DNA of 64,000 bases from Zopfochytrium polystomum (GCA_025765615.1 JAIVFJ010000080.1:124001-188000), one strand, 5' to 3'. Positions 21,470 to 32,714 are shown, counted from the stretch's first letter. Notes: a model not told the origin generated them from the sequence alone. Program-made: numbers and translations.

Positions 21470-21505
21470 TTTTTTGGGATGGTCGTTAACGACCACCCCA
21501 AAAAA
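21470..21505. repeat. 36-bp near-perfect palindrome centred on GTTAAC
   Basis: A perfect core GGTCGTTAACGACC at 21481-21494 is extended by T6-GGG on the left and CCC-A6 on the right, with one mismatch per arm. It could form a strong hairpin; no gene flanks it. Confidence 0.85.
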
Positions 21506-21619
21506 GGAAAAAATAATGCAAGAACAAAAAAACGCAAAAATCAAATAAAATATTAAAAAAAGCCCCCTTAAAATACAGACAGACAGAGCGACTTCAGGTT
21601 GGTTCAACAATGGTGCCCG

Positions 21620-21825
21620 CCAAAGCGATCGCAAGAGGGATCGCTAGTTGCAACTGCAGAAGTGATCGCAAAAAACTATCGCTGGGCCGCAATTGCATGA
21701 TCGATCGCAAAAAACGATCGCTGGAGCTATCGCTAGAGCGATTGCTAGTTATGACAGCAGAAGGAACGATTGCAGAAAACGATCACTTGAGCTATCACAG
21801 GAGCGATCGCAGAAAAACGATCTCA
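21620..21825. repeat. Block of repeated GATCGC / CGATCG motifs
   Basis: Variants of GATCGCAAAAAACGATCGCT and GGAGCTATCGCTAGAGCGAT recur as a degenerate repeat of about 40 bases. GCGATCGC occurs near 21625 and 21799. No coding sense. Confidence 0.7.
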
Positions 21826-21839
21826 AAACTGATCAAAAT

Positions 21840-23517
21840 GACGAACTTAGCGTCCTCTGTCTGTTTCCTTGCATTTAGCCCACGCACACACGCAAAAAAG
21901 GCCACATTTTCTGACAGTCGCTTTGTTTCAAAGAAAAGAAACCATTGCTCAACATGTCTGCCCAACAAAACTCTCCTTTCAAACCTTACTTGCAGAGCAC
22001 AAGCGCAAAGGGCAAACTTCCACAGTCCAAGTCTAAGATTTCGCTATGACATGTGCAATTTCTGAAAATCTCCTTGTGCGTCGCAGGGTGTGAGAATCTG
22101 CAACAATGAATCTTCTGACCTTCTGCAAGTTGAAAGCCACAGCTGTTGACTCCAAAGATCCTCATTCTTCTGAAAACAGTATAAATGGAAATGATTCAGA
22201 AGTTGCAACGACTTTTTGTTTTCAACCCACTTATATCACTCTCAGTCATGTGTTTCAGCTGAACCACGTAGTTGATCAGCTGGCAAAGAATCATCCAAAG
22301 ATACAAAAGTGGTCAAAACGTTGACAACTACTTGTGTGAGTTGATAAATTTCCATTTGTAAACTTTTGTGAACCTAATTTGCAAACAACAATATCTCTTG
22401 CTTGGCGAAACAGTCAGTTCAAGTTGCAAAAGCAGAAGAGAGTACTTCTGTTTCTGTGAGCTGCTTGCACATCTTTCTTTTGCTAGTAATACAATAGTGG
22501 AATGATTTAAAAATACTGCCAGACAGTGTGACTTTCTGTTTGTTGATTACTGAACTCGGTTGGTCAGAACTGCTTTCCATCTATGGAACAACTGGGGAAG
22601 CAAAAGCTCATCTTTGCCTTGATAGGAAGCTGGATAAAACAAACAAAAGATTCAGCAGTGCCAGTGGGAAGACCCAGAACGAGAGCAACACTGAATGAGG
22701 TGGTTTGTGGACTGTGGTTCAGTAGGGGTATGTGGAATGGCAGAATTTGTACCACACAGGCTCAAGCAGGCAAAATCAGCCTGCGCAATCACATTCCAGT
22801 TCACTCAATGAGTGTGAATTTTATCCATTTACATTGGACGCAACTCCTGGGACATTGATGGAGCGAGTTCAATGTCAACGTTGCCCTGCAAATCCAAAGG
22901 ACTTCGACTATCTGTGCACAATGCCACTTCAGATTTTGTGTTGGAAAGTGTGTCTCTGGTCACATTTTTGGCAGTGGAACTTTTGATATGATCAAAAGAA
23001 AGGCATTTGACAATGCTGAGGGGTAACCTGTCAAAAAAGGAAAGCACAAGGTATCTTTGTAGTGGATTTTGCATCCATCATGGATACTGTCTATCACCCT
23101 CTAAAATAGTTTGATTCTGTCAAAATTTTTTGGAGCCAGATTTATCAATAAAAAATTCAAACAAAAAGCAAGATTTTGAAGCTTCGTCATTTTGCTATGC
23201 GCTGTGTAAATTTGGTGTCATTTGGAGAATGCAGTGATTGCTAAAATGACAGTCCATTCAAAAGTGCCCGCTACATGTTACCAAATCTTCATCAAAACTC
23301 AATTAAAGGAGTAAAAAGCCAGCATCATTAGAGAGCCACTATCCAAAACAGCCTTTGTTACTTAGTAAGTAGTCGTATATCTTTGTTTTTGCATGTGTGG
23401 TGCAAATTGCAAAACATCCAAATATGTCACACTTCGAAATCCAGTTATCACTGGACTTTTTTCTTCATTTTTCAAACATTTGCCCAACAGAATCATCATG
23501 AAAAAAAAAAATTGGAG
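21840..23517. other. AT-rich non-coding stretch
   Basis: Only short, unrecognisable open frames are present. I see no repeat boundary, RNA gene or splice-linked exon chain; it may be decayed repeat DNA. Confidence 0.4.
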
Positions 23518-23521
23518 CCAT

Positions 23522-24974
23522 TGTGAGACTATACTCACTCCTTTGACCCTGGGATCTGGGCCCTAGAGTGAGGGAAAGCAAATAATAGGCTAAAACTAAC
23601 TTTATTGGGCTGTTGTCTAGGGGGTGTTTCAACCCTACTACTTGCCTAGTCCACGAAGTATCCCTACTGATCTGTCTAACAGGGGTCTCAAACACAAAGA
23701 ATGAACATTCAGAGGGACAATCCTCTGAAGGATCGGTGCTGGAGCACCGATTACTCGCGTGGCCGCGGGCTGATGCGAGGGGAAACGGAAGGGCACTCCC
23801 GAGGGCGCAACACAACCGCAGAATAAAGAGAGAGAAGAGGGAAACGGGGGTTTTTATCTCAGGAACCTAATCTCAAATACAACAGGAGCGGTTAATAGCG
23901 ACGGGACGGACAGGGCGCGACCTAGCGCCCCTCGTCGCGGACGGTGCTGCAGGAGCCCTCGTCGTCGCCAGCGACGGGGGGGAGAGAGAGAAGGGAGTCG
24001 ACTATGTAGGGGTCGGAAGGTCGCCAGCAGGGAACTCGCACGCGGAAACACCTGCGATCGTACACACACCCCGCCGGGCTGCGTCGGCACGATCACTCGA
24101 CCAAGGGCTTTATCGCATCGCACTCGTACTCACACATCTCACCCTCACAGCAATAGGACCGAGGCAGGCGCTTGTAGATCGAACTCTCAGGTGTCGGGGG
24201 CTGCACCAGGCGCAGCCACCAACACCCTCGCGGGGACGGGAAGGTTGGGGGCGACGACGCCGTCGTCGCCACCACCACCACCACCGTCGTCGCGGCGGGC
24301 AAGCGCCAGGGATCCTCACTCCAACACAGAGCCGGCAATGTCACACAGTCGCTGGTGGGGCCAGCTGCATTCCCCACCCACGGCCCCTTAAGAGGAGCCC
24401 CACGAAGGGACCATGTACACATCCGGGTGTGTACCATCTCTCACTACCCTCACCTTCGTGAGCCAGATGGATTTGAAGGGACTCTGTATTGGTGCCAATG
24501 GACAGAAATCAGATTGAAGAAAAAAGGAAAAAGAGAAATGGCCCAAAAACAGAGAGAGAGAAAATTGACAAGTCAACCCCCCTGACTTGGAGCATCCACC
24601 ACAAATGCTCTAAGTCCCCCCCAACCCTATGTGTGTATGTACAAGTGCCAAAAATAAATAATAAATTAGGCAGGCTTGGGGTACGGCCTGTCAGGCACCC
24701 CATCCCTAGGCAGTCGGGCAGTCTCTGTTAGTCACCGAAAAAGAAAATATGTTGAGAAAACCCTGGTGCAACGGAAACTGTTAAGACAAAAGTAGTAAAA
24801 GCAGACCCAATAATAAAGACGGGTTAGCCGCAAATACACTTTGATAACGCCTTGGAAACTAAAGAACCGGGAGCAATAATAGGGGTCCCGATCCTTGCGG
24901 TTTTATGACAGGTACGCTTGTTTTTGCGAATAAAATCCTAGACTTTATCACTGAGACCTCGGTGTAGTCTCACA
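23522..24974. mobile_element. 1,453-bp element with inverted ends and a 4-bp target duplication
   Basis: The left end TGTGAGACTATAC and right end GTGTAGTCTCACA are inverted repeats matching at 12 of 13 positions. CCAT lies immediately outside both ends (23518-23521 and 24975-24978). No long coding frame is present. Internal AATAAA-like signals occur near 23822 and 24654, and the middle is GC-rich. TG...CA ends and 4-bp duplication fit a solo LTR; the longer inverted ends also fit a non-autonomous DNA transposon. I cannot decide between them. Confidence 0.75.
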
Positions 24975-24978
24975 CCAT

Positions 24979-25427
24979 AGTCACTTAGACCATTTTATTT
25001 CGTGTCCATTTTCGTACTAGTACGCAAATTTTGAACGACTTTGGTGCAATTTTTACATCAGTCCACTAATAGGATAAAAGGCATGCTGCCATCAGCACAG
25101 CGGCTGTTTTGTTGCAATTACTATTTGTCTAGATTGGGCAAAACAAGGTGAAAAGGTACCAACAGAAAGTCCTTTCAATTCTGAACGTGCTGGTACTAGT
25201 TTCATCACGAAAGTCGCATCAGTGCAGAAGTTAGATATGGGACAACTTTGAGGGTCATCATGCTGCATATGGGATGGTGGCACTGACCCTTAAAGGGTTA
25301 AAATCCAAATCCATGTGCTGTTGAAAGCGAGCAGTTTATTGATTCCCTGTCTGTCTCTCTCTCTCTCTCTGTCTGTCTCTCTGTCTGGCTCTCTGTCTGT
25401 CTGCCTCTCTGTCTGTCTCGGCAAAAA
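24979..25427. other. Upstream region of the Nudix gene with a CTGT/CT microsatellite
   Basis: Non-coding. A (CT)n/(CTGT)n tract spans about 25347-25418, just before the proposed Nudix start. CCCTTAAAGGG at about 25289-25299 is an 11-bp palindrome with a central A. Confidence 0.6.
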
Positions 25428-26887
25428 ATGTCGTCCTCGCCGCCGCCCGTGTCATCATCATCCGGACCACGTGCCGATCGCACTCCTCCGCCGCCACCAC
25501 CACTACCGTCCACTGCCGACGCAGCCGCCGCCGCCGCCGCGGTCGCCCGCCTCGCCGCGCTCCCGCCACATGCGGACGATCTCTTGATGCAGTTGAGTGC
25601 CACGCATCGCCGAGCAGCCTTCGCGGGTAGTTGTTGTTCGATTGGAGCGGGTCCCCGCCCTTCAATCAATTAGAATATCGTCCACCCCCCTTATCTCCCC
25701 GTTTGGAATGACGCATGGCGCGGCCCAGTAGCCTAATACCCCCCCTTTTCCCTCGTAAATTGTTGTGCCGTCGCAGCCCCGATCGCCGTGCAGCAGTCCT
25801 CGTTGGCCTCTTTCAGAATCCCGTTTCTGGCAAGCTGGAGGTTCTCCTCACTGTGCGCTCTGCCACATTGCGCACGCATGGCGGGGAGGTCGCACTTCCT
25901 GGAGGTGAGGCGTTTCTCGTGTTGTTTCGTCGCTCTTCCAAAAAGCACAGCCCCCTCTTGATCACAAACTTGAAATGGTATGCAGGTCGAAAGGATCCCT
26001 CGGACAATGACTTGGTTGCCACGGCGCTCCGCGAGGCGCACGAGGAAGTGTCGCTCGCGGCGGGACGCGTGCGTGTGCTCACGACTCTGGCGCCGCTCGT
26101 GTCCAAGCATCGCCTGCTCGTGACGCCTGTTATTGGGCTTTTGGTCCCACCGTCCGAGTCTGCCCTTGATTCTCTCGCAGCACCGCAGCCGCCTGCGGCT
26201 GCAGAGGCGTTGGCGGCTCCAGCAACCGCAGCAGCGAGCACTGCCACCACCCGCACAGCTCGTGCAGCGCGTGCGGCGCGGGCGGCGCTCGGGGTGGTTG
26301 GTTCAGTGGACGAGGTCGCACGCACGTTTTGGGTGCCCCTGGACGAGTTCTTGTCCGCGCGGCGGCACCGCGCGATGGCTTTTCCCATGCGCGTGGTATC
26401 CCCGTCAAAGGAGAAGGCGGCAGCTGGTGGTGGCAGCCCAGCGGCAAAGTTGGGGATGCCGGAGGGCGAGACGGCCGAGGAGGGCGGGACGGTGGTGTGG
26501 CGCGGGCACGGGTTCGACTGGGAGATATCCGACTCCGAGGACGACGGGGATGACGATGTCGCCGGCGACCAAGGCGAAATCAACCAGCACGCCGGCTCCA
26601 CCCGACGACGCGTGCGGCAGGACGGATCGACGGAGCTCGTGTTTGGGCTGACGGCGGCGATCCTTATACGCGTGGCGGTGGCGGCGTTTGGGCGCGAGCC
26701 AGAGTTTGAGGTCGTGCCGGACACGCTACGGCCGCAGATGAGTGGGCCGCGGGCGGGGCTGGGGGCGTCTTCTGCCGAAGGCTCGGCGGCGGCAATGCCG
26801 ACGGGGGTGTCTGCAGTAGCTTCGGTAACTGTGCCCCCTGCTGCTGGAGGCGCGGTGGGGTCGCCGCCGCGCAACAACAAGATTTAA
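25428..26887 (+). CDS. Nudix hydrolase of the CoA-pyrophosphatase (NUDT7/8-like) type
   Basis: Proposed exons are 25428-25626, 25794-25904 and 25986-26887, giving about 403 residues; a shorter start at ATG 25715 is possible. Removing the 81-bp GT-AG intron 25905-25985 joins VALPGG to RKDPSDNDLV and restores the family pattern ahead of the Nudix box core TALREAHEEVSL. The catalytic R-E and E-E are present; the usual glycine near the box end is serine. A LITPVIGLL-like strand (LVTPVIGLLVP) follows. Such enzymes cleave CoA and its esters, often in peroxisomes or mitochondria. The C-terminal half is unusually long, Ala- and acidic-rich. The intron keeps frame if retained. Exon 1 is the least certain part. 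Confidence 0.75.
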
Positions 26888-27111
26888 GTTTCGTGACTGT
26901 TATGATGCAACACTCTGTGCGTGGTTTGGTGTGGATTTGGCGGGCTGCGGTGGAGGGACGGCTAGCGCGTCGCGCTCGTCGCGTGGTGAAGGGCGACAGG
27001 CAGGGAAAGGTCACGCAGGCAGGAGACTTTCCATCTCTCCTCGGCGGGTAAAAGGAAAAGTCCGACCCCAGACCCAATTGCATCGGGGCGCCGCCTGCAT
27101 CGCGCGGGGAA

Positions 27112-28116
27112 ATGTTCGCGCCGCACGGCTACTACCACCATCACGAACGCCAGCCGCCCCTCGCTCCACAGCAGCACCCCGCCGTCCACATCCCCGGCCC
27201 GCTCCGCACCCTCCCCGGCATCTCCACAGAGCTCGCGTGGGAGCTGACGTACCCGGACCGCGCCGCCCTCGCCCGCGGTCGCGGCCGCCCCGTAAGCCCT
27301 CCCCACCAGGCTGTCCCGACCCGGACCGCCGCCAGACCGGGCGCCGCAGCCGTTCAGACGTCCTATCCGAGAGACAGGAAACCGAAGAAGAAGAGCGAGC
27401 CGGAGCAGCCGCCCTCGCCGCAGCCGCCGCAGCGGGAACAAGAGCGACAGGATCACGGGGGGCGGAAGGATCGGCTCCCTCCTTCACATGGCGATGACGA
27501 CGATACCAGCGTCCTCAGCCCCGCCGCCGCCGCCGCCGACTCGCGCAGCCACCGATCGAAGCCGCCTCGACCCCAGCCGCCGCCGCCAACTACACCCGTT
27601 GCGACTTCAGTCGTCGACGCGGCGCGGGTAGTCGCCGAGGCCATCGGGAGCGGCCGCGTCCCGCCGGGCGTTGTGAAGGCGGGCGCCGTTGCAGCAGCAG
27701 CGCCGTCGGGTGGCCGTGGCCGTGGCCGCGGCGGTAGTATGAGCGGTGGTCGTGGCGGCGCCGAGGGCGGCGAAGGGGGCGCGGGCGCGGGCGGCGGCGG
27801 CCCGACGACGCACACCGCAGACGACGTAAACGCAGTGCCCGCCGCTGCCGCCGCCGCGTCCACCGCTGCGCCGAGAAGCCCTGCTCGCGCCCGCGGCGGC
27901 CGGGACGAAGCGCTCGTCGCGGAGCTTGCGCGCCAGCGCGCAGTCGCAGGCATCGGGTACGGACGGCGCCGCCCGCCCGACGTGCCCGCCGCTGCCGCCG
28001 TCGACGCCGCCACCGCCGCCGTCGCCGTCCGTCCGCCTTGGTCGAGCGACGAGCTGGGGCACGCAATGAGGCGGACCGCCGAGGCATTGGGGCCGTTGCC
28101 GCGCCCGTCGCGCTGA
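27112..28116 (+). CDS. Unrecognised Ala/Pro/Gly-rich protein
   Basis: A 334-residue frame from ATG 27112 is very GC-rich. It opens with MFAPHGYYHHHERQPPLAP, has a short ordered-looking segment (LPGISTELAWELTYPDRAAL), then long low-complexity stretches and a C-terminal piece with WSSDELGHAMRRTAEALG. All three minus-strand frames are also largely open, as expected from GC content, so openness is weak evidence. A GTAAGC at 27291 could be a donor. I recognise no domain. It may be a real disordered protein, or partly non-coding. Confidence 0.4.
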   Translation: MFAPHGYYHHHERQPPLAPQQHPAVHIPGPLRTLPGISTELAWELTYPDRAALARGRGRPVSPPHQAVPTRTAARPGAAAVQTSYPRDRKPKKKSEPEQPPSPQPPQREQERQDHGGRKDRLPPSHGDDDDTSVLSPAAAAADSRSHRSKPPRPQPPPPTTPVATSVVDAARVVAEAIGSGRVPPGVVKAGAVAAAAPSGGRGRGRGGSMSGGRGGAEGGEGGAGAGGGGPTTHTADDVNAVPAAAAAASTAAPRSPARARGGRDEALVAELARQRAVAGIGYGRRRPPDVPAAAAVDAATAAVAVRPPWSSDELGHAMRRTAEALGPLPRPSR

Positions 28117-28326
28117 CACATTAAACTGTGCGCAAACTGGCACCAAACTCCCTCCATCGTCCCCCCTACTCTTTGCCCCATCTGTTTTTGTACTTTTTGG
28201 CTTGCCCGTCGAGATACCTCCTCGTCCAAGTTTTATTAGTTGTTCCGTGTTTCTATCCCGCACACCCCCCGTTTACATTAAGCGACCATCGCTTGTTGCG
28301 AATGCAATACCGGTAACCTTGCACAA

Positions 28327-29739
28327 TCATATTTTGATTTCCGTTGGAGAAGGTGGCTTCGCCGGTGATGTTGCCGCCGTCCGTAGCAGGCCGCTGTCCT
28401 CCCACCAGCGAAGCACGTCCTCGTGCCCGTTCTGGGCTGCGAGCGCGACCGCGTCGCCCGAAAACACCATTTCGAGGCGACGGCGCCCGGCCGCGCCGCC
28501 GCCGCCGCCATCACCGCTGGAGCATCCGCTCGCCGCCCTCCACCACTCGAGTACGTCAATGCGACCAGCCATGCTCGCCAAATCGACCGCACGGTGCGTG
28601 TAGCGGAGCGGCAGCCCGCTATCGCGCCACCACTCGAGCGAGGCGATCTGGCCGTGCATGCTGGCCACGTCGACGGCGTCGTCAGAGTAGCGCAGCGGGA
28701 GCCCGCTGCGCTCGCGCCACCATTCCAGCACGTCCGTGTGTCCGTGGATGCTGGCAAGGTCCATGGCCTCGTGGGTGTGTTCGGGCATCGTGTTCCGAGC
28801 TACGGAGGCTGCAGCGCCAGGGACGGCACTTGGAGTTGCTCCGCCGACAGCACCTGGGGAGGGCGAAGCACGCCGCTCGGACAGGTCCTTCCACCACTGC
28901 AAAACGTGGACGTGGCCCGCCCAGCTGGCGTTGCGCAGCGCGTCCGACGTGGCGAGCAGGTCGAGTCCGCTCTCGTCGGCCCACCAGCGGAGCACGTCGA
29001 GGTGGCCGTTGCGGCTCGCAAAGTCGGCGGCCCGGTGCGTGTATAGTAAAGGCTGAAGGCCGCTTTTCTCGCGCCACCACCTTAGCACGGCGACATGCCC
29101 GCTGCGGCTGGCGTAGTCCATCGCCAGGTGGGTGTAGCGAGGAGGCAGCGCGCCACCTCCACCACCACCCCCACCCCTACCAAACGCTCCGTCGGGGCGG
29201 CGACGCCACCACTGAAGGATGTGAACATGGCCCTCGTGGCTGGCGAGGTCCATTGCGTGTTCGGTGTACAGGGGCGAGAGGCCAGAGTCCATCCACCACT
29301 GCAGAACGTGGTCGTGTCCGTTCATGCTGGCGAGGTCCATCGCGTTAGGTAGGTACAAGTGCTGGAGCTGGCGTTGCCGGCTCTGCATCAAGAGCCTGTC
29401 CAGCAGCTCAATATTTCCGCTCTTGCTGGCAGCGTCAAACTCGAGAGGGAGGAGATGGTATTGCTGCGAGCCGCTGTCGCTGTGGTTAATGTCTTTGCTT
29501 GGCGCAACGTCAAAGACGGTTGCTAGGCATGACTGGCTGGTGCCGGAGGCGAACGCGCAGGTTGCAATGGCGTTGCTACTGCTGTGCAAGTTGCGGCTGG
29601 TGGTGGTGGCGGCCGTGGGTGGCGGCCGTCGTCGCGGCAGCCCAGGCAGCGAAGAAGAGGACGAAGAAGACGCGGTAATTGGCGACGAGAACAGGGGGCT
29701 CGTGCGGCTGGCGTACCTTGCTACATTAAATTCCACCAA
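28327..29739 (-). CDS. Tryptophan-rich ankyrin-repeat protein
   Basis: About nine repeats of the form GH-x2-VLxWW-x-SGL-x-L-x-YT-x2-AMDLAS fill residues 130-460, for example DVLEWWRERSGLPLRY. This style of ankyrin repeat is common in large families of chytrids, oomycetes and giant viruses and mediates protein binding. The N-terminal 100 residues are Ser/Pro-rich. The frame has no ATG upstream of the repeats; its 5' edge has GTAG before CAAGGTACGCC near 29720, so this is probably an exon preceded by an unidentified first exon. The stop at 28327 is clear. Confidence 0.75.
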   Translation of the reverse strand: MVEFNVARYASRTSPLFSSPITASSSSSSSLPGLPRRRPPPTAATTTSRNLHSSSNAIATCAFASGTSQSCLATVFDVAPSKDINHSDSGSQQYHLLPLEFDAASKSGNIELLDRLLMQSRQRQLQHLYLPNAMDLASMNGHDHVLQWWMDSGLSPLYTEHAMDLASHEGHVHILQWWRRRPDGAFGRGGGGGGGGALPPRYTHLAMDYASRSGHVAVLRWWREKSGLQPLLYTHRAADFASRNGHLDVLRWWADESGLDLLATSDALRNASWAGHVHVLQWWKDLSERRASPSPGAVGGATPSAVPGAAASVARNTMPEHTHEAMDLASIHGHTDVLEWWRERSGLPLRYSDDAVDVASMHGQIASLEWWRDSGLPLRYTHRAVDLASMAGRIDVLEWWRAASGCSSGDGGGGGAAGRRRLEMVFSGDAVALAAQNGHEDVLRWWEDSGLLRTAATSPAKPPSPTEIKI

Positions 29740-30599
29740 GATGAGGCGACGGATTAAGTGGGTTCCGCGAGGACGTCACCGAAGGAAGAAAGGGGCATAC
29801 GGGTCACCGTCACGCACCACCCACCTGGCAAGCGCCAGCACGGGAACCTTGCAGTTAGATTTGTAGCTGCTGAAAGCGCGTGCGCACGATGTACTGCTGC
29901 TGCGGAAGGTGAGCGAGGAAAGGGCAGGCTCCTCGTCAGGCTCCTCGTCGGCCTGCTGCTCCTTGCCCCGACGACAACAAGCCGTGACATGGACCGAATC
30001 AAACGCTGAACACACTCCCATAGTTGAGACGCTGCTGCTCTCTCGCCCGGTACTACGAAAAGCACTCCTCGAACAGGCCGTTGCTGCAAGCGCTTTCGCA
30101 AGGGTAACCCCACACTCCTCTCTCGAGGCTCGAGTTATGTTTTAACGGCGCTGGTTGAAGAGCCCGTCCCGCAGCCCTTTCAAGACGGCGCCTGCGATAT
30201 AGCAACTTCAACAACGTTCTATTTATCGAACACCAGGAATACCAAGCCTTCCCCCCCTCACCTGCCGCCTAATGAAAGGAATTGTCTCTTTGGATTAATG
30301 CTATGACTCATACTACTACTTATGTCTGGTGTTTGAATTGCTGTTCAACTGAAGGTTGCGCTTTCGTGACTTGCTGACGCGGTTCAAATTGTCTAGTCGT
30401 GGCGATACATTCCGGTTATCGCTTGGCGACGTTACCAGTACCACAAAATCACACGCAGAAGGCTGAAAAAAAAAAACAAATTTGGTTTGAAGTGACACGC
30501 GTGCATGTTAACGCTCGATACAATCGAATTTCCTTTTCATCGTGTAAGACTGATCGGTACGTTGGAGTCCCCCAAGGGAAAAAGACATCATTTCTCTTC
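29740..30599. other. Intergenic region between the ankyrin and dehydrogenase genes
   Basis: It probably contains the missing first exon of the ankyrin gene (minus strand) and the 3' UTR of the dehydrogenase. I could not define either. No repeats stand out. Confidence 0.4.
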
Positions 30600-32192
30600 T
30601 CACAAGACCTGCCGTGGTGGCTTGGGGAAATCACCTGGGTTTTCGGGAACGAAGAAATCGCGCATGATCTCCTCGTCCGGGCTTTCCTTGTGGGTGCGGT
30701 ATTTCGTAAAGTCGGTAACGCCTTGGTAGCGGAGGAGGAACTCGTCGACGGCGAACACTCCGCTTTTGGTTCCGACGAGTGGGTATCATTAAGCAGAAGG
30801 AAATAGAGAGGAGTTGGGATAGTGTGGGTGAGAGTGGTCAACTAGTTGGTCGTCAAGTCGAAGCACTCACGAGTATTGGCGCGCGTCTTGTGAGAGAATG
30901 ACGCGTGCGGCGTCCGCCATAATCTCTGCCGTGCGCATCTTCACGGGCGAACCCGTTTCCGCCTCTACGATGGGTGCTGTTGGGAGGAGTATAAAAACAA
31001 AGCGAAACGCGTAAGAGGTTGAACGCCCTCCTAAATTCCCGGAACGAGATCCAGTAGTCATTGACCAACCGATAACATTCTCAACAGCAGCAGTCGCAAT
31101 GACTGTAAGCGGCCACAGCGAGTTGACGGCGACTCCCTTGTCTCTCAGCTCTTCGGCAAGGCCTAAAGTGACGAGGGACATGGCGTACTTTTGCATCGAG
31201 TACGCCACGTGCGGTTTGAACCAGATTGGGCGCATGTCGAGAGGTGGGGAAAGGTTGAGGATGTGCGGATTGCGTGAGAGCGAAGCTGAGCGAAGAAGGT
31301 GTGGGATAGCAAATTTTGAGGTGATCCATGTTCCGCGGCCGTTGACTTGATTCATTAGGTCGTAACTACAGAGAGGACAAAACGAACACAAGGGGAATCG
31401 TAAATCCAAGTTTGATCGACTTTGTCCATTCCATTGTAAAGCTGATACTTACCGCTTGACAGGCGTATCCGGAGTGTTTGTCAAGCTAATCGCACTGGCA
31501 TTGTTAATGACAATATCTGAGGGACAAGGATGATTGTGTCAGGGAAGCCGCGCTTTCGAATGGGATACGAAACCCAGGCAATACCGATTCCACCAAATCT
31601 GTTCAAAGCTGTTAGAAAGTGAAAACGTCCGAAAACTGCGCCAAAAAGAATTCAAACAACCAGCACACGTACTCTTTTGCCGTCTTTTCAATGGCCGCTT
31701 CGACCTGCTCCGCTGCACGAATGTCGCAAACAACAGGAAGCCCTCGACCGCCCGCCTTTTCGATTTCTTCAGCGGCTGTGTAAATCGTTCCTTTCAGCTG
31801 GATCCAGGTTGCGCGCCAGGGGGTGAGCGAGTTGCGTTGCACTTTGTTTGCAAAATTCACCTTTGGGTGAGGCTCTGTGGTCTTCGCCGCGATGGCAATG
31901 TTTGCGCCTTCGCGCGCCACTTGGGGTGTGGAATATTATCGGGGGGATTCTTAGTTGGGACGAAATAGTGTTTAGTCTATCCATGGAATTTGTAACGTAC
32001 GCGCAAGGGCTATCGCAAGTCCAATGCCTGATGAGCCAATGAAAAGATATACGTGTGAGTGGATTTTTGATGTCGACACAGGAGAAAGGCGGGGTTACGC
32101 ACCTCGAGACCCTCCTGAAAAATCGGCGAAATGAGAGATGAAATGCACGTTGGGAGAAAACATTAGTCTCGATCACTCGCAGCCTTTGGATC

Positions 32193-32257
<65 letters not shown>

Positions 32258-32378
32258 CTCTCAGGTGATTATTTCATCGTTTGCTTTGCGTCGCCAACAC
32301 AAACGCGGGCGCGGATCGCGCCTCGCTCAGTCGCCGCCACGGCCGGCCGCCTCCCGTCCCAAAACCATCGCTGCCTCT

Positions 32379-32410
<32 letters not shown>

Positions 32411-32714
32411 TCTCTCTCTCCTCAGTGCACGCTTGCCACCCTCCCTTCCTTCCTTCCTCTCCTTTCCAAGGCGTCGATCGCGTTAGACGGGTGCGGTTGG
32501 TGGTGGGTGGTGGTGGGTGGTGGAGGCGTAGCTGTCTGTCTGTCGTGTGTCTCTGTCTGTCTGCCAGTCCATACGGGTCGGCGACGGGGTCCCACTCTCT
32601 CTCTCTCTGTCTCTGTCTCTCTGTCTCTCTCTCTCTCTCGCTCGCTCACTCTCTCTCACCTGTAACAAACACATTTTTGCCCCGCAGCCCGAGGTCAGCA
32701 GCTGCACGAGACAT
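30600..32714 (-). CDS. HSDL2-like short-chain dehydrogenase, paralogue 1
   Basis: Ten exons: 32660-32714, 32103-32114, 32001-32027, 31861-31919, 31673-31797, 31585-31598, 31453-31516, 31070-31365, 30871-30976, 30600-30762; 306 residues. It starts MSRAAADLGLRGKNVFVTG. The Rossmann glycine motif GGSRGIG is built from a 12-bp microexon plus neighbours. IAAKTTEPHPK and INNASAIS are HSDL2 signatures, and AYSMQKYAMS carries the YxxxK catalytic pair. The SCP2 lipid-transfer domain of animal HSDL2 is absent. Intron 1 (545 bp) is filled with (TC)n. All phases agree and every splice site is GT-AG, so it looks functional. Substrate unknown; relatives are thought to act on lipids in peroxisomes or mitochondria. 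Confidence 0.88.
32193..32254 (+). repeat. (TC)n microsatellite in intron 1 of HSDL2 paralogue 1
   Basis: An almost pure TC dinucleotide tract; further CT tracts follow near 32380-32419 and 32600-32640 in the same intron. On the gene's own strand they read (GA)n. Confidence 0.95.

Noticed and set aside
21620..21825. Bacterial (cyanobacterial HIP1-like) contamination suggested by GCGATCGC
   Set aside because: The block is short, non-coding and flanked by AT-rich eukaryotic-type DNA and LTR sequence with no assembly-break sign.
25813..29352. Several long antisense frames opposite the Nudix, Ala-rich and ankyrin genes
   Set aside because: They arise from very high GC content and show no motifs, whereas the opposite strand has recognisable domains for two of the three genes.
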